Assembly: GCF_001907195.1 (NCBI RefSeq) | Contig: NZ_LVWA01000005.1 | Coordinates: 930,001 to 994,000, forward strand | Reading direction: 5' to 3' | DNA: 64,000 nucleotides | Source: Pontibacter flavimaris | Lineage (GTDB): Bacteria; Bacteroidota; Bacteroidia; Cytophagales; Hymenobacteraceae | Part shown: piece by piece, positions 9,234 through 18,955 of the stretch | How the letters are laid out: each line of letters begins with the position of its first letter | Numbering within the stretch: position 1 is the first letter of the stretch | Program-made: the position numbers and the translations under genes | The notes under the pieces: generated by a model | Told to the model about the DNA's origin: nothing | Seen by the model: only the letters and a program-made list of their open reading frames with translations | Databases searched by the model: none

Positions 9234-10652
9234 TTAGCTCCACTGGGTATGGAAAAGACCCTCCCGGTCAATGCGTTCGTAAGTATGCGCCCCGAAGTAA
9301 TCGCGCTGCGCCTGTATCAGGTTGGTGGGCAGTGTCTCGCTGCGGTAGGCGTCGAAGTAGCTGAGCGAAGCCATAAAGGCCGGCATAGGGATGCCTTTAT
9401 CAATGGCCAGCTTCAGGATGCTGCGTATGTCCTGCTGGCGGTCCAGCAGGTCCTTTCCGATCTTTGGGTCCAGCAGCAGGTTGGGTAGGGCAGGGTTTTT
9501 ATCGTAGGCCTGCCGGAAATCCTCCAGGCACACGGCACGGATAATGCAGCCCCCGCGCCAGATCTTGGCCACCTCCTGCAGCTGCAGGCCATAGTTGTAG
9601 GCCTCGGAGGCCAGGCGCAGCTGTGCCATGCCCTGCGCGTAAGTCGACACCATGGCAAAGTAGAAAGCATTCCGCAATTGATTGACAAGTTCGCTCTTCT
9701 CCGTGGCGGCGCCTGCCCCCAGGGTATGGTTTGGCAGCAGTTTGGCCGCCTCCACGCGCTCCTCCTTATACTTGGACATGTCGCGCATCAGCACGGCCAT
9801 ATCAATGGAGGGAACGGGGGCCTGCAGGTCCATGGCATTTTGGGAGGTCCACTTGCCGGTGCCTTTGGAGCGGGCCCTGTCAGAGATCATACTCACGAGC
9901 GGCTTGCCAGTGAACTCGTCCTCCTTCTTCAGGATCTCGCCTGTGATTTCGATCAGGAACGACTGCAGCTCCGTCTGGTTCCACTCCTCAAAAACAGACT
10001 GCAGCTCCTCGTCGGAGAAGTTTAACCCGCGCTTCAGCAGGTCGTAGGTTTCAGCGATCAGCTGCATAATGCCGTACTCAATGCCGTTGTGCACCATCTT
10101 TACATAATTGCCTGCCGAGCCGTTGCCCAGGTAGGTAACGCATGGCTCGCCGTTTACCTTGGCGGCCACGGCCTCGAAGGTAGGGCGCAGCCGCTCGTAA
10201 GCCTCGCGGTTGCCGCCGGGCATCATGCTCGGGCCGAAACGCGCGCCTTTCTCGCCGCCGGAAATACCCATCCCGAAGAAATGGATGCCTTTCTCGGCCA
10301 GTTCTTTTACGCGCCGGTCGGTGTCGGGGAAGTAGGAGTTGCCGCCATCCACGATGATATCGCCCGGCTCCAGCAGGGGCAGCAGGCTATCGATAACCAT
10401 ATCCACGGGCTTGCCTGCCGGCACCAGCAGCATGAGCGCGCGCGGCCTGCGAATCGACTTTACGAATTCTTCGGCGGAGATCGTGCCACGAACCGGTTTG
10501 CCTGCCCCGGCCTCTGTCTCGAGCGCGGCGGCTTTTTCCGGGTCCAGGTCCAGGCCGATCACCGCAACGCCGTGGTCGGCCATGTTCAGCGCCAGGTTAC
10601 GGCCCATCACGCCAAGGCCAACCATTCCGAATTCGTATTGTGTCGTGTTCAT
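9234..10652 (-). CDS. gnd: 6-phosphogluconate dehydrogenase (decarboxylating)
   Basis: 472 aa, the typical long-type length. Oxidative decarboxylation of 6-phosphogluconate to ribulose-5-phosphate with NADP+. Nucleotide-binding motif GLGVMGRNLALN at residues 10-21; substrate-site motifs GISGGEKGARFGPSMMPGG and MVHNGIEYG (catalytic Lys) follow. I chose the start at 10652 (MNTTQYEFGMVG); the in-frame extension to 10733 has no family counterpart. The 120-bp gap to zwf may hold a separate promoter. Confidence 0.96.
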   Translation of the reverse strand: MNTTQYEFGMVGLGVMGRNLALNMADHGVAVIGLDLDPEKAAALETEAGAGKPVRGTISAEEFVKSIRRPRALMLLVPAGKPVDMVIDSLLPLLEPGDIIVDGGNSYFPDTDRRVKELAEKGIHFFGMGISGGEKGARFGPSMMPGGNREAYERLRPTFEAVAAKVNGEPCVTYLGNGSAGNYVKMVHNGIEYGIMQLIAETYDLLKRGLNFSDEELQSVFEEWNQTELQSFLIEITGEILKKEDEFTGKPLVSMISDRARSKGTGKWTSQNAMDLQAPVPSIDMAVLMRDMSKYKEERVEAAKLLPNHTLGAGAATEKSELVNQLRNAFYFAMVSTYAQGMAQLRLASEAYNYGLQLQEVAKIWRGGCIIRAVCLEDFRQAYDKNPALPNLLLDPKIGKDLLDRQQDIRSILKLAIDKGIPMPAFMASLSYFDAYRSETLPTNLIQAQRDYFGAHTYERIDREGLFHTQWS

Positions 10653-10858
10653 CTGCAGGTTCAGGTTTAAGGTTACAGCAAGCTGGAAGCGCACAGACCC
10701 GAAGGGTGCAGGGGCCGCATGGCTGCTCATCAACTTTATTTTTAGGTAAAACTACAACATAAAATAAATCTATACATCATAAAAAGGCGCGAATGTGCGC
10801 GGTGGGGAGAAGGGGAAGCGGGGATTTATACTTTGTCCCTTGCAGACACTTCGCGGCA

Positions 10859-11496
10859 ACGCTACCGATGGTTTCGCCGAAGGTGGCTTTGGATAAGCTG
10901 AAGGCGGAGAGTCAGGTGGATTCTATATTTTCAATTCAGTTGATTGAGCCTGGAGGGAAGCCTGTTTGCCAGCTTTAGTACTTTTCCGGAAGTATGGACC
11001 ATCCCGCGCAGGAGGAAGGGGCGCATGGAGCTGGCCATGATGCCAGCATAAACGTGCGGTTGGCCGATGCCGCCACCGGCTCGCTTTTACCCGCGCTTAC
11101 CGAAGCACAGGCTATTGTCGTTGCCAAAAGCCAGCTAATCGGCCCATTCAGGGTAGAAAAACGGAGTACCTGAGCGAAGCAGGATCGCACCACGAGTACC
11201 GCCATAAACCACTTCCGGTTTGGGCCATCACGCTCAGCCAGCCCACTGAATGCACAGTTTACGTAGCTGCCGGGCTGGGTACTTTCCAGTCCATCCGCCA
11301 CGACCAATGGCGCGTATTCATTTTCCTGTGGATGCTGCACACCATGGATTTTGAGGGGTGGGTTAATTTCGGGAACATCCTTCTTCGCGCCTTCTCTGTC
11401 TTAGGCTTATTGACTATACTTTCAGGGTTTGTTTTATACTTTGCCTCCTCGCCCTCTATTAGAAAGGGAAAGAAGCGGGCGCTCAAGGCTGGTTAA
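10859..11496 (+). pseudogene. Decayed PepSY-associated membrane protein
   Basis: Reading the plus strand by hand gives a PepSY-type protein in pieces. VALDKLKAESQVDSIFSIQL runs to an in-frame TAG (10976-10978). The same frame continues as YFSGSMDHPAQEE... to a frameshift near the A5 run at 11157-11161. The next frame gives RKTEYLSEAGSHHEYRHKPL, then WRVFIFLWMLHTMDFEGW and a final membrane helix ending at 11496. Intact family members start with a membrane helix, which is missing. So there are at least three lesions: 5' truncation, nonsense and frameshift. Minus-strand ORFs here are antisense artefacts. Confidence 0.75.
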
Positions 11497-11533
11497 GCCT
11501 GGTCGCGTGAGGCGGTGGTAGCATGCATAGGGC

Positions 11534-11803
11534 TCAAAGCGACACCTCCAACTCATACTTCTTCCGTTCGTTATCCTGCTCCAACTCTACCTCATATAAC
11601 AAATGAGTTCCTGCCGGAAAATCATCCTGGTCTATGTAGGGCGACCTTGCCTGCTCCGTCAGGGTATCCCATGAACCTTTGTTCACGCTACGCCTCACCT
11701 TTACATCGCCCAGGCAGTGTTTGCTGAAGTTTATCCTGCGCCCCTGATTCAGGAGTTCCACCGAAGGTATGCTGTCGGGATGCTCTGTGCTGATGTCTGT
11801 CAT
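11534..11803 (-). CDS. Hypothetical protein, 89 aa
   Basis: Unrecognised soluble, acidic protein (MTDISTEHPDSIPSVELLNQGRR...), ending in alternating charged/hydrophobic residues (HLLYEVELEQDNERKKYELEVSL) that suggest beta strands. It lies on the same strand as the CopB-type ATPase, 111 bp downstream of that gene's stop. No motif supports a function. Confidence 0.55.
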   Translation of the reverse strand: MTDISTEHPDSIPSVELLNQGRRINFSKHCLGDVKVRRSVNKGSWDTLTEQARSPYIDQDDFPAGTHLLYEVELEQDNERKKYELEVSL

Positions 11804-11914
11804 ACTTTAGCTCGCATTAGTGATGGGAAAAAGCTCACGCCCCGAGTTAGCTGCAAGGCGGCAGTACCCTGATTAACCTTTTACGACATGCAGCTGCCCG
11901 GGTGGCGGGATTTA

Positions 11915-14032
11915 TTACTTTATCTCCCTTCTTAGCAGTTGTGCGTTAATAGCAACGATGACAGTGCTTAGGCTCATGAGGGCAGCGCCCACGGCGGGCG
12001 ATATCATGATACCCTGGTTGTAGAGCACGCCCGCCGCCAGCGGCAGCGCAATAACGTTATAGCCGGTAGCCCAGATCAGGTTCTGAATCATTTTGCGGTA
12101 AGTGGCCTTCCCAAAAAGTATGAGCGAGGCGATGTCCTGCGGGTTGCTGTTTACAAGTATAACATCGGCGGTTTCGGCGGCTACGTCGGTACCGGAGCCC
12201 ACGGCGATGCCTACATCGGCTTGCGCCAGGGCAGGGGCGTCGTTCACGCCGTCGCCGGTCATGGCCACGAACTCACCTTTGGCCTGCAGTTCCTTCACTT
12301 TCTCCTGTTTCTGGTGGGGCAGTACGTTGGCCAGGAAGCCGTCCATCTGCAGCTGGTCGCTCACGCTTTTGGCCACGCGCTCGTTGTCGCCGGTGAGCAG
12401 CAGGTTCTTGATCCCGTTTTGCTTCAGCACCCGTATCGCCTCGGCCGACTCTTCCCTGATCTGGTCGCGCATGGCGATGTAGCCAACCGGCTGATTCTCC
12501 ACCAGCACATACACCACCGTTTCCACGCCTTCCTCGGCCTGGCTGGAAGGTACGTTGATGTTAAATTCGCTGATGTAGTTCGGCCCCACCACCTTCACAT
12601 CTTTTCCTTCCACCATACCTTCCAAACCCTTGCCCGGCAGGTAGGTAAAAGCCTGCGAAGGAGGCACGGTTATACTTTGTTCCTTTGCCCGGCGAAGTAT
12701 ACTTTGGGCGATGAAGTGCTCCGAATTCTGCTCTATAGCGGCGGCCAGGCGCAGCATCTCGCGTTCATCCATCGCCATGTCAAATAGCACAACTGAGGCA
12801 ATCTCATGGGAGCCTTGCGTGAGCGTACCGGTCTTGTCAAAGATGACGGTGGTGATCTTGCGGGAGTTCTCGAAGGCAGTGCGGTTGCGGATGAGCAGGC
12901 CGTTGTTGGCCGACACTGCGGTGGAGATAGCCACCACCAGCGGTACGGCCAGCCCCAGCGCATGCGGACAGGAGATGACCATCACCGTCACCATCCGCTC
13001 CAGCGCAAAAGCCAGATCCTGGCCAAGTATGAGCCACACAGCAAAGGTGCCGAAGCCGGCCGTTAGCGCCACGTAGGTCAGCCACTTGGCAGCGCGGTCG
13101 GCCAGGCGCTGCGTTTCAGATTTGGTTTTCTGGGCTTCCTGCACCAGGGTGATCACCTTGTTGAGGTAGCTTTCCTTGCCCGTAAATTCCACCCGCACCT
13201 GCAGCGCCCCATTGCCGTTAACGGAGCCGCCGATCACTTTCTCGCCCTTGTTCTTTTTCACCGGCTTGCTTTCGCCGGTCAGCATACTTTCGTTCAGGTG
13301 ACTTTCGCCGTCTTCCACCACGCCGTCTGCAGGCACTTTCTCGCCCGGCTTTACCAATATAAGATCGTCTTTCTGCAGCTCCTCGATACGTACTTTTATA
13401 CTTTCCCCATCGCGGAGCAGCAGGGCTTCGGCAGGCATCATACTCACCAGTAGCTCCAGCGCCTTGGAGGCCCCGAGCACCGACTTCATCTCGATCCAGT
13501 GCCCCAGCAGCATGATCACGATCAGCGTGGCCAGTTCCCAGAAAAAGTCCATTCCCTCCAGGCCAAACACGATGGCCGAGCTGTAGAGGTAGGCCACCGT
13601 AATGGCTACCCCAATGAGCGTCATCATGCCCGGAGCGCCTTTCTTCACCTCTTCCGCCAGGCCGGTGAGGAAAGGCCACCCGCCGTAGAAATAAATGACG
13701 GAGGAAAGTATAAAAGCGATGTACAAGCTGTAAGGAATGTCCAGCGTGAAGCCCAGGATGTGCTGCACCATCGGGCTGAGGATGATGACAGGCACCGACA
13801 GCGCCAGCGAGACCCAGAAGCGCTTCTTAAAATCCTCTATCATCATGCGGTGGTGGTCGTGGCCATGTCCGCCGTGTTCACCATGCGGCGGGTGGCCCGA
13901 GGTGTCGTGGTGCATGGCCTGCTCGTGGCCGTGCAGTGCCTGCTCCTCCAGCCGTTCGGTTGCCTGGCCTTTCTGTTCCCTGGCTTGGTGGTTTTTACCA
14001 TGGTGATGAGGATGCTCGTGCTTGTGATCCAT
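11915..14032 (-). CDS. copB: CopB-type (P1B-3) heavy-metal-translocating P-type ATPase
   Basis: 705 aa. A His-rich N-terminus (residues 1-62, e.g. HEHPHHHGKNH and HGEHGGHGHDHH) replaces the usual Cys-type metal domain. Membrane metal-site motif is CPH (VMVISCPHALGLAVPL), the signature of the P1B-3/CopB group linked to copper (or silver) export. Catalytic motifs present: TGES actuator loop, DKTGTLT phosphorylation site, MTGDGVNDAPALAQADVG hinge. About eight membrane helices. No cognate regulator or chaperone adjoins it. Confidence 0.92.
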   Translation of the reverse strand: MDHKHEHPHHHGKNHQAREQKGQATERLEEQALHGHEQAMHHDTSGHPPHGEHGGHGHDHHRMMIEDFKKRFWVSLALSVPVIILSPMVQHILGFTLDIPYSLYIAFILSSVIYFYGGWPFLTGLAEEVKKGAPGMMTLIGVAITVAYLYSSAIVFGLEGMDFFWELATLIVIMLLGHWIEMKSVLGASKALELLVSMMPAEALLLRDGESIKVRIEELQKDDLILVKPGEKVPADGVVEDGESHLNESMLTGESKPVKKNKGEKVIGGSVNGNGALQVRVEFTGKESYLNKVITLVQEAQKTKSETQRLADRAAKWLTYVALTAGFGTFAVWLILGQDLAFALERMVTVMVISCPHALGLAVPLVVAISTAVSANNGLLIRNRTAFENSRKITTVIFDKTGTLTQGSHEIASVVLFDMAMDEREMLRLAAAIEQNSEHFIAQSILRRAKEQSITVPPSQAFTYLPGKGLEGMVEGKDVKVVGPNYISEFNINVPSSQAEEGVETVVYVLVENQPVGYIAMRDQIREESAEAIRVLKQNGIKNLLLTGDNERVAKSVSDQLQMDGFLANVLPHQKQEKVKELQAKGEFVAMTGDGVNDAPALAQADVGIAVGSGTDVAAETADVILVNSNPQDIASLILFGKATYRKMIQNLIWATGYNVIALPLAAGVLYNQGIMISPAVGAALMSLSTVIVAINAQLLRREIK

Positions 14033-14373
14033 AGTTCTTATGTTAAAAGCCCTTGTTGTAGAGCAGCTTAAATAGATAGCTTGAAGCTGCCAAGCCTGTA
14101 GTACTATACAGGACTAATGTACATGAAAGCTTGCTCAAACAGAAGTTATGCTTCCTGCAGATTCCTTCCGGTAGTGTTATGTTTTCTTAATGGCTACCTT
14201 GATGTGACTGCGTTTCAGGTGCGGGAAACTGTATCAATTCGGCTTTTATAACCGGAGTATAGTTATGCTCCAGTACACCAGAAAGAGTGGGTATAAGTAT
14301 ATCTGTAATTTATACTTGCCTATTGGCTTAATTATAGGGATTCAGGTGGTGCATAGTATAGCAGGAAAGGTTG

Positions 14374-14460
14374 CGTTATGAAATCGTTTCCGGGGATGGC
14401 GGCGAAGGCAGCATCCAGATCACCTGGGATATGCTGCCGGTGACGCTTCCGGTCACATAG
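14374..14460 (+). pseudogene. Possible C-terminal remnant of a secreted protein
   Basis: A short plus-strand reading frame preceded by a stop (14359-14361) translates to QERLRYEIVSGDGG... then ITWDMLPVTLPVT and stop. The ending 'TWD-x-x-x-V-x-x-PVT' weakly recalls DUF2911 C-termini. It is followed 29 bp later by a good terminator, as expected for a gene 3' end. No upstream body is present. Weak evidence. Confidence 0.3.
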
Positions 14461-14489
14461 AAATAAGCAGCCGGATTAATCTAAATGTC

Positions 14490-14522
14490 AAAAGGACAGG
14501 CCTATACCTGTCCTTTTGTTTC
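14490..14522. terminator. Bidirectional intrinsic terminator
   Basis: AAAAGGACAGG (14490-14500) and CCTGTCCTTTT (14507-14517) are perfect 11-bp complements around CCTATA, with T-rich flanks on both strands. It ends the minus-strand dehydrogenase gene that stops at 14542 and could also have served the plus-strand remnant before it. Confidence 0.85.
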
Positions 14523-14541
14523 GTCGCGTTATTAACGGTGG

Positions 14542-15807
14542 TTACTGCTGGGGCGAGAGCTTCCAGAGTTCGCCGTTCTTCTGGTCGGTAACCATGTATA
14601 GCGCTCCGTCAGGTCCCTGGCGCACGTCACGCACCCGCTGTTCGCGATCTTTGAGCAGGTGCTCCTCGCCGGTTACGCGGTTGTTTTCGATGCGCAGGCG
14701 CACCAGCGCGGTCTCGCGCAACCCGCCCACAAACAGGTTACCCTTCCACTCCGGAAAAGCGCTGCCCGTGTAAAACTGCGCTCCCGATGGGGCAATTACT
14801 GGGTCCCAGTAATAGACCGGGTCTACAAAACCCTCTTTGGTAGTAACGGCGTTAGGTATAGGGTCACCGGAGTATTCCTCCCCGAAAGTAACCGTTGGCC
14901 AGCCATAGTTCTTGCCTTTCTCCACCAGGTTCAATTCATCTCCGCCTTGCGGGCCATGGTCCACGATCCAGAACTGGCCCTGATCGTTAAAGGTGGCCGC
15001 CTGAACATTGCGGTGGCCTACACTCCAGATCTCAGGTAGGTGGTTTTCTTTCTTCACGAATGGGTTGTCGTTCGGCACTTTGCCGTCGGGCGCAATGCGG
15101 ATGATCTTGCCCATGTGGCTGTTCATTTGCTGTGCCTGCGGACGAATCTCTATATCGGAGCGCTCACCCAGCGTGATGTACAGCATGCCGTCAGGACCAA
15201 AGTTGAGACGTGAGCCGAAGTGCTTGTCACCGTTATAAGTAGGCTGTGCCTGGAAGATCACCTGCAGTTTCTCCACACGCGAACGGTCCTCTGACAACAC
15301 GGCACGGGCTACGCTTGTCGCGTTGCCTCCCTGGCGCGGTTCAGTGTAGCTCCAGTAAATCATGCGGTCGGAGCCAAATTTGGGGCTAAGAGCCACGTCC
15401 AGCAAACCGCCCTGTCCGCGGGCGTCCACTTTCGGTATACCTGCTATAGGGTTGCCAACCTGGCCGGTGGCGGACACAATGCGCATGCGGCCCGGCCTTT
15501 CGGTTACCAGCAGGTTGCCATCGGGCAGGGGTTCAACAGCCCAGGGATGCTCCAGATTCTTGGCAAGCACCTGCACGTCATAAGCTGTTTCAGATTTCAT
15601 CTCACAGGCGCGGGTCTGGCCCTCGAAGGTTGATTTCTGCTCCGGAGAATTTGCGGTGCCCCTGTCAATCGGCTGGCAGTCTTCCTGCGTTGTGGCTACG
15701 GGCTCCTGCTGTTCGTTTTCCTGCTGTGTCGTTTTCTCTTCGTTGCAGGAGGTACCTATCGTAGCCACGCCGATGGCACTTAAGAGGATGAGTCGGGATA
15801 GTTTCAT
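14542..15807 (-). CDS. PQQ-dependent soluble aldose (glucose/sorbosone-type) dehydrogenase, lipoprotein
   Basis: 421 aa. Lipoprotein signal with a likely lipobox Cys (MKLSRLILLSAIGVATIGTSC), then a Gln/Glu-rich linker. A six-bladed beta-propeller of the glucose/sorbosone dehydrogenase family follows: LEHPWAVEPLPDGNLLVTERPGR, GGLLDVALSPKF, DKHFGSRLNFGPDG and VDHGPQGGDELN, motifs shared with soluble aldose sugar dehydrogenases. Predicted periplasmic or outer-membrane-anchored sugar oxidation using PQQ. No PQQ synthesis genes are in the window. Confidence 0.88.
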   Translation of the reverse strand: MKLSRLILLSAIGVATIGTSCNEEKTTQQENEQQEPVATTQEDCQPIDRGTANSPEQKSTFEGQTRACEMKSETAYDVQVLAKNLEHPWAVEPLPDGNLLVTERPGRMRIVSATGQVGNPIAGIPKVDARGQGGLLDVALSPKFGSDRMIYWSYTEPRQGGNATSVARAVLSEDRSRVEKLQVIFQAQPTYNGDKHFGSRLNFGPDGMLYITLGERSDIEIRPQAQQMNSHMGKIIRIAPDGKVPNDNPFVKKENHLPEIWSVGHRNVQAATFNDQGQFWIVDHGPQGGDELNLVEKGKNYGWPTVTFGEEYSGDPIPNAVTTKEGFVDPVYYWDPVIAPSGAQFYTGSAFPEWKGNLFVGGLRETALVRLRIENNRVTGEEHLLKDREQRVRDVRQGPDGALYMVTDQKNGELWKLSPQQ

Positions 15808-15883
15808 AGTGTTTTATTTTTTTGTGTTTGGTATATGGCGTATAATTATTTGTTGTACTCCATTGTATCTAATTTGTTCGCAA

Positions 15884-15942
15884 CCGCCTGTAAACCACAA
15901 AGCCGCACGGTTAGCGGGTGCGGCTTTGTGGTTTACAGGCGG
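15884..15942. repeat. 25-bp perfect inverted repeat (long hairpin)
   Basis: Arms 15884-15908 (begins CCGCCTGTAAACC) and 15918-15942 are perfect complements over 25 bp around a 9-nt loop GGTTAGCGG. No T-run follows on either strand, so it is not a normal terminator. It lies between the start of the dehydrogenase gene and the end of the ggt gene (a 370-bp gap otherwise without genes). Confidence 0.8.
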
Positions 15943-16178
15943 ATTAATCCAGATTAGGAATCCGGTGCTCTTTCCTTGAGGAGGATGAGTTCTACAATAA
16001 TTACCCGAATTCCTGCACCTCCTCCACCCAGTCCGGCCGCTATTTCTATCCTGTTCAAGAACTAACAAAGGTGTTTTCTTTAGATCTTTATAGTACAAGA
16101 ATTACTAGCTGGCCCCGTATGCTTCATCCGCCTTTTATACTTCCGTCCCGACAGTCAGAAGTATAAGCACGGTCATCC

Positions 16179-18059
16179 TTACCACCCAATTCCATAATCC
16201 TCGCCATGGTTGCTGGAGCCTCCCCAAAAGCTGCCGTGTTTCCAGTCGAAGTATACCGCATTGATCGGGCCACTGGTGCGGTCGTCGAACGTTAACGTAT
16301 AGCCCATTTTCCTGAGCTGTTCGCGCACCTCCTCCGGCGTACTGTCGTGGAGCAGGATGTGGCCCGGCTTGGGCTGGCGGTCCTCGGTTTTAGAGCCGCC
16401 CAGTGACAGCCAGAGCTGGTTGGTGTTGAAGTTAGCCGCCTCGGCTGCCTGCTGCACGTTCATGCCAAATTCCACCACGTTAAGGAAGAACTGCAGCAGG
16501 TTCTGCTCCTGCGTGTCACCGCCCTGCACCGCAAACGACAAGTATGGCTTGCCGTCCTTCAGGGCCATGGATGGGGTTAAAGTCACGCGCGGCCGTTTGC
16601 CCGGTGCTACCACGTTAAAGGGGTTTAGCTGCTCATCCAGCACAAAGCTCTGCATGCGCTGGCTCATGCCAATACCCGTGTTGCCGGCAATGCAGGCCGG
16701 GAGCCAGCCACCGCTCGGCGTGATCGACACCACCCAACCTTCTTTATCTGCTGCTTCAATGGTGGTGGTGCCGCGCCACAACCTGTCCTGGTACTCTACC
16801 ATCGAAGAGCCGTTGCGCAGGTCGTGTGTGGGGGCGAAGTTGCGGCGGGTGGTATCGAACTCAAAGCCTCTTTCTTTCAACAACTTCAAGTAGGGATTTT
16901 TCTTTCCTTCGAAAGGGTAGGGGTCGCCGGGGCCGATCCTGGCGTCGTTTTTTTCATACCGGATCAAGGCGGCACGCTGCTTTGCGTAGTCCTTGCTCAG
17001 TAGTCCTTTCATCGGTTCCTGCGGCGCGAAGTATGGATCGCCGTAGTAAAAGTCGCGGTCGGCGAAGGCCATGCTCATACTTTGGTAAACCGTGTGGATA
17101 TACTTGGAGCTGTTGTAGCCCATACTTTTGAGGTCGAAGTTCTCCAGGATGTTGAGCGCCTGCAGCAGGCTTGGGCCCTGCGTCCACTGCTGCAGCTTGT
17201 ACACATCGATGCCTTTGTAGTTTGTTACCAGCGGCTCTTCCTCCAAAACCTTCCAGTTGGCCAGATCTTTCATCGTGATCAGGCCGCCCTGCTCTTTGCT
17301 GCCACGCACAAACTCTTTGGCAATGTCGCCTTTGTAAAAGCGGTCGTAAGCTGCCATGATAGCCTCTTCGCGACTCTTGCCTTTTTTCAGCGCAGCCCGT
17401 TCGGCTTCTACCAGTTTGGTCAGCGTTTGCAGCAGGTCTTGCTGCACGAAAATCTCGCCTGGCTCGGGAGCTTCTCGTTTTTCGCCAGGATGCGTGAGGA
17501 ACACTTTTTTGCTGTAAGGCCACTGCTTTATTTTGTCTTTCCCGCGCTCGATGCTATTGGCAGTTTGGGCCTCGATAGGGTAACCGGCAGCCATTTCCAT
17601 GGCAGGGGCCAGCACTTCCTCCAGGCTCAGGGTGCCATACCTGGCCAGCATGTGCATCAGGCCACCGGCCGTGCCGGGTGTGGTAGCGGCCAGCGGACCA
17701 TGTTCCGGCGGAAAATTGTAGCCTTTGCCTTTAAAGAACTCCGGAGTGGCACCGGTCGGGGCAACGCCCATTGCGTTAATGGCAATGACTTTATTGGTCT
17801 TGGGATTGTAGATCAGCGCCTGCGTTTCGCCTCCCCAGCTCAGCACGTCCCACATGGTGCAGGTGGCGGCCAGCATGGTACAAGCCGCATCCACGGCATT
17901 GCCACCTTTCTGGAAGGTCATGGCACCTGCTGTGGCGGCCAGCGGTTTGCCGGTGATGGCCATCCAGTTTTTGCCGTGCAGCACCGGCTTCTGGGTTTGC
18001 TGGGCCTGGGCTGAAAGTATAACCGTAAGTAGAAGGAGCAGGGGTAGAAGGTGTTTCAT
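16179..18059 (-). CDS. ggt: Gamma-glutamyltransferase family protein
   Basis: 626 aa, exported (signal MKHLLPLLLLLTVILSAQAQ). N-terminal-nucleophile hydrolase fold: large-subunit motifs (GKNWMAITGKPLAATAGAMT... GGNAVDAACTM) and the autoprocessing region with WRGTTTIEAADKEGW, whose Thr is the predicted nucleophile. Normally cleaves gamma-glutamyl bonds (glutathione) or related acyl amides in the periplasm. I start at 18059, where the signal peptide begins; ORF-extending Mets upstream give no signal. No neighbour defines the substrate. Confidence 0.88.
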   Translation of the reverse strand: MKHLLPLLLLLTVILSAQAQQTQKPVLHGKNWMAITGKPLAATAGAMTFQKGGNAVDAACTMLAATCTMWDVLSWGGETQALIYNPKTNKVIAINAMGVAPTGATPEFFKGKGYNFPPEHGPLAATTPGTAGGLMHMLARYGTLSLEEVLAPAMEMAAGYPIEAQTANSIERGKDKIKQWPYSKKVFLTHPGEKREAPEPGEIFVQQDLLQTLTKLVEAERAALKKGKSREEAIMAAYDRFYKGDIAKEFVRGSKEQGGLITMKDLANWKVLEEEPLVTNYKGIDVYKLQQWTQGPSLLQALNILENFDLKSMGYNSSKYIHTVYQSMSMAFADRDFYYGDPYFAPQEPMKGLLSKDYAKQRAALIRYEKNDARIGPGDPYPFEGKKNPYLKLLKERGFEFDTTRRNFAPTHDLRNGSSMVEYQDRLWRGTTTIEAADKEGWVVSITPSGGWLPACIAGNTGIGMSQRMQSFVLDEQLNPFNVVAPGKRPRVTLTPSMALKDGKPYLSFAVQGGDTQEQNLLQFFLNVVEFGMNVQQAAEAANFNTNQLWLSLGGSKTEDRQPKPGHILLHDSTPEEVREQLRKMGYTLTFDDRTSGPINAVYFDWKHGSFWGGSSNHGEDYGIGW

Positions 18060-18208
18060 ACACATATCAGTTCTTTCATTAAATATAAGTATAAACTGAT
18101 TTAAACCTACTCCTGAAAGTATACTTGGCATGCTTTTTCCCTTTCCCAAAGTATAACCGCAACCACCCGCCGGCAACAAAGTATACTTCCCATACTTTAA
18201 CCGCAAAC

Positions 18209-18955
18209 ATGAACAATTCTACCCAACTGCATATTGGCACATCGGGCTGGAGCTACCGTTGGCAGGAGGTGCTCTACCCGCCGGAGCTCAAATCAGCCGA
18301 CTACCTCAGCCATTACGCCACCCGCTTCAACGCCACTGAGATCAACAGCAGCTTTTACCATTTCACGATGGCCAAAACGATCGAGAAGTGGCTGGCCCAG
18401 ACACCGCCGCATTTTAAGTTCGCGCCCAAGCTGCACCAGGAGATCACCCATAGAAGAAAATTTAAGGACATAGAGGAGCCGCTGCAGAAATTCATGTCGC
18501 GCTACCTGCTGATGGGCCAGCGGCTGGGGCCGGTGCTGGTGCAGATTGCCGCCAGCTTCCGCTTCGACAGGCTGGTGGCCACAGACTTCTTCCATACCTT
18601 GCGCAAACTCTACCCGGAGCAGGTCTTTGCCCTGGAGGCGCGGCATGTTTCCTGGTTTACGGAGGAGGCGCTGGACCTGCTCCGGGAGTACGACATCACC
18701 ACGGTGATTGCCAGTGCCGGCAAGCGCTTTCCGGGTACGGAGGTGACGACCACCAACACGGCTTACCTGCGCCTGCACGGCGACGAAAAGATGTATTCCT
18801 CGGCTTACTCGGACGAGAAACTTGAGCGCTACGCTTACATGGTGAAGGACTGGCTGGAAGACGGTAAGCAAGTATGGGTGTTCTTTAACAACACCATCAC
18901 TGGCAATGCCGTGACCGATGCGGATAAGCTGCGGAGGCTGGTGGAGGAGCTGTAA
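18209..18955 (+). CDS. DUF72 domain protein
   Basis: 248 aa TIM-barrel-like DUF72 (YecE family): starts LHIGTSGWSYRWQEVLYPPE, then FNATEINSSFYHF, FKFAPKLHQEITH and AYLRLHGDEKMYSSAYSDE, ending with VWVFFNNTITGNAV. Function not established in the family. Start at 18209 since the domain begins six residues later; the upstream Met at 18125 lies in intergenic repeat-like sequence. Divergent from ggt. Confidence 0.9.
   Translation: MNNSTQLHIGTSGWSYRWQEVLYPPELKSADYLSHYATRFNATEINSSFYHFTMAKTIEKWLAQTPPHFKFAPKLHQEITHRRKFKDIEEPLQKFMSRYLLMGQRLGPVLVQIAASFRFDRLVATDFFHTLRKLYPEQVFALEARHVSWFTEEALDLLREYDITTVIASAGKRFPGTEVTTTNTAYLRLHGDEKMYSSAYSDEKLERYAYMVKDWLEDGKQVWVFFNNTITGNAVTDADKLRRLVEEL

Larger units (their letters stand above)
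14033..14541. other. Gap between copB and the sugar dehydrogenase
   Basis: About 510 bp without an intact gene. It holds AAGTATA words (14290-14320), a possible coding remnant at 14374-14460 and a strong terminator at 14490-14517. Confidence 0.5.

Noticed and set aside
10975-11486. Two minus-strand ORFs
   Set aside because: They lie antisense to a recognisable, broken PepSY gene on the plus strand.
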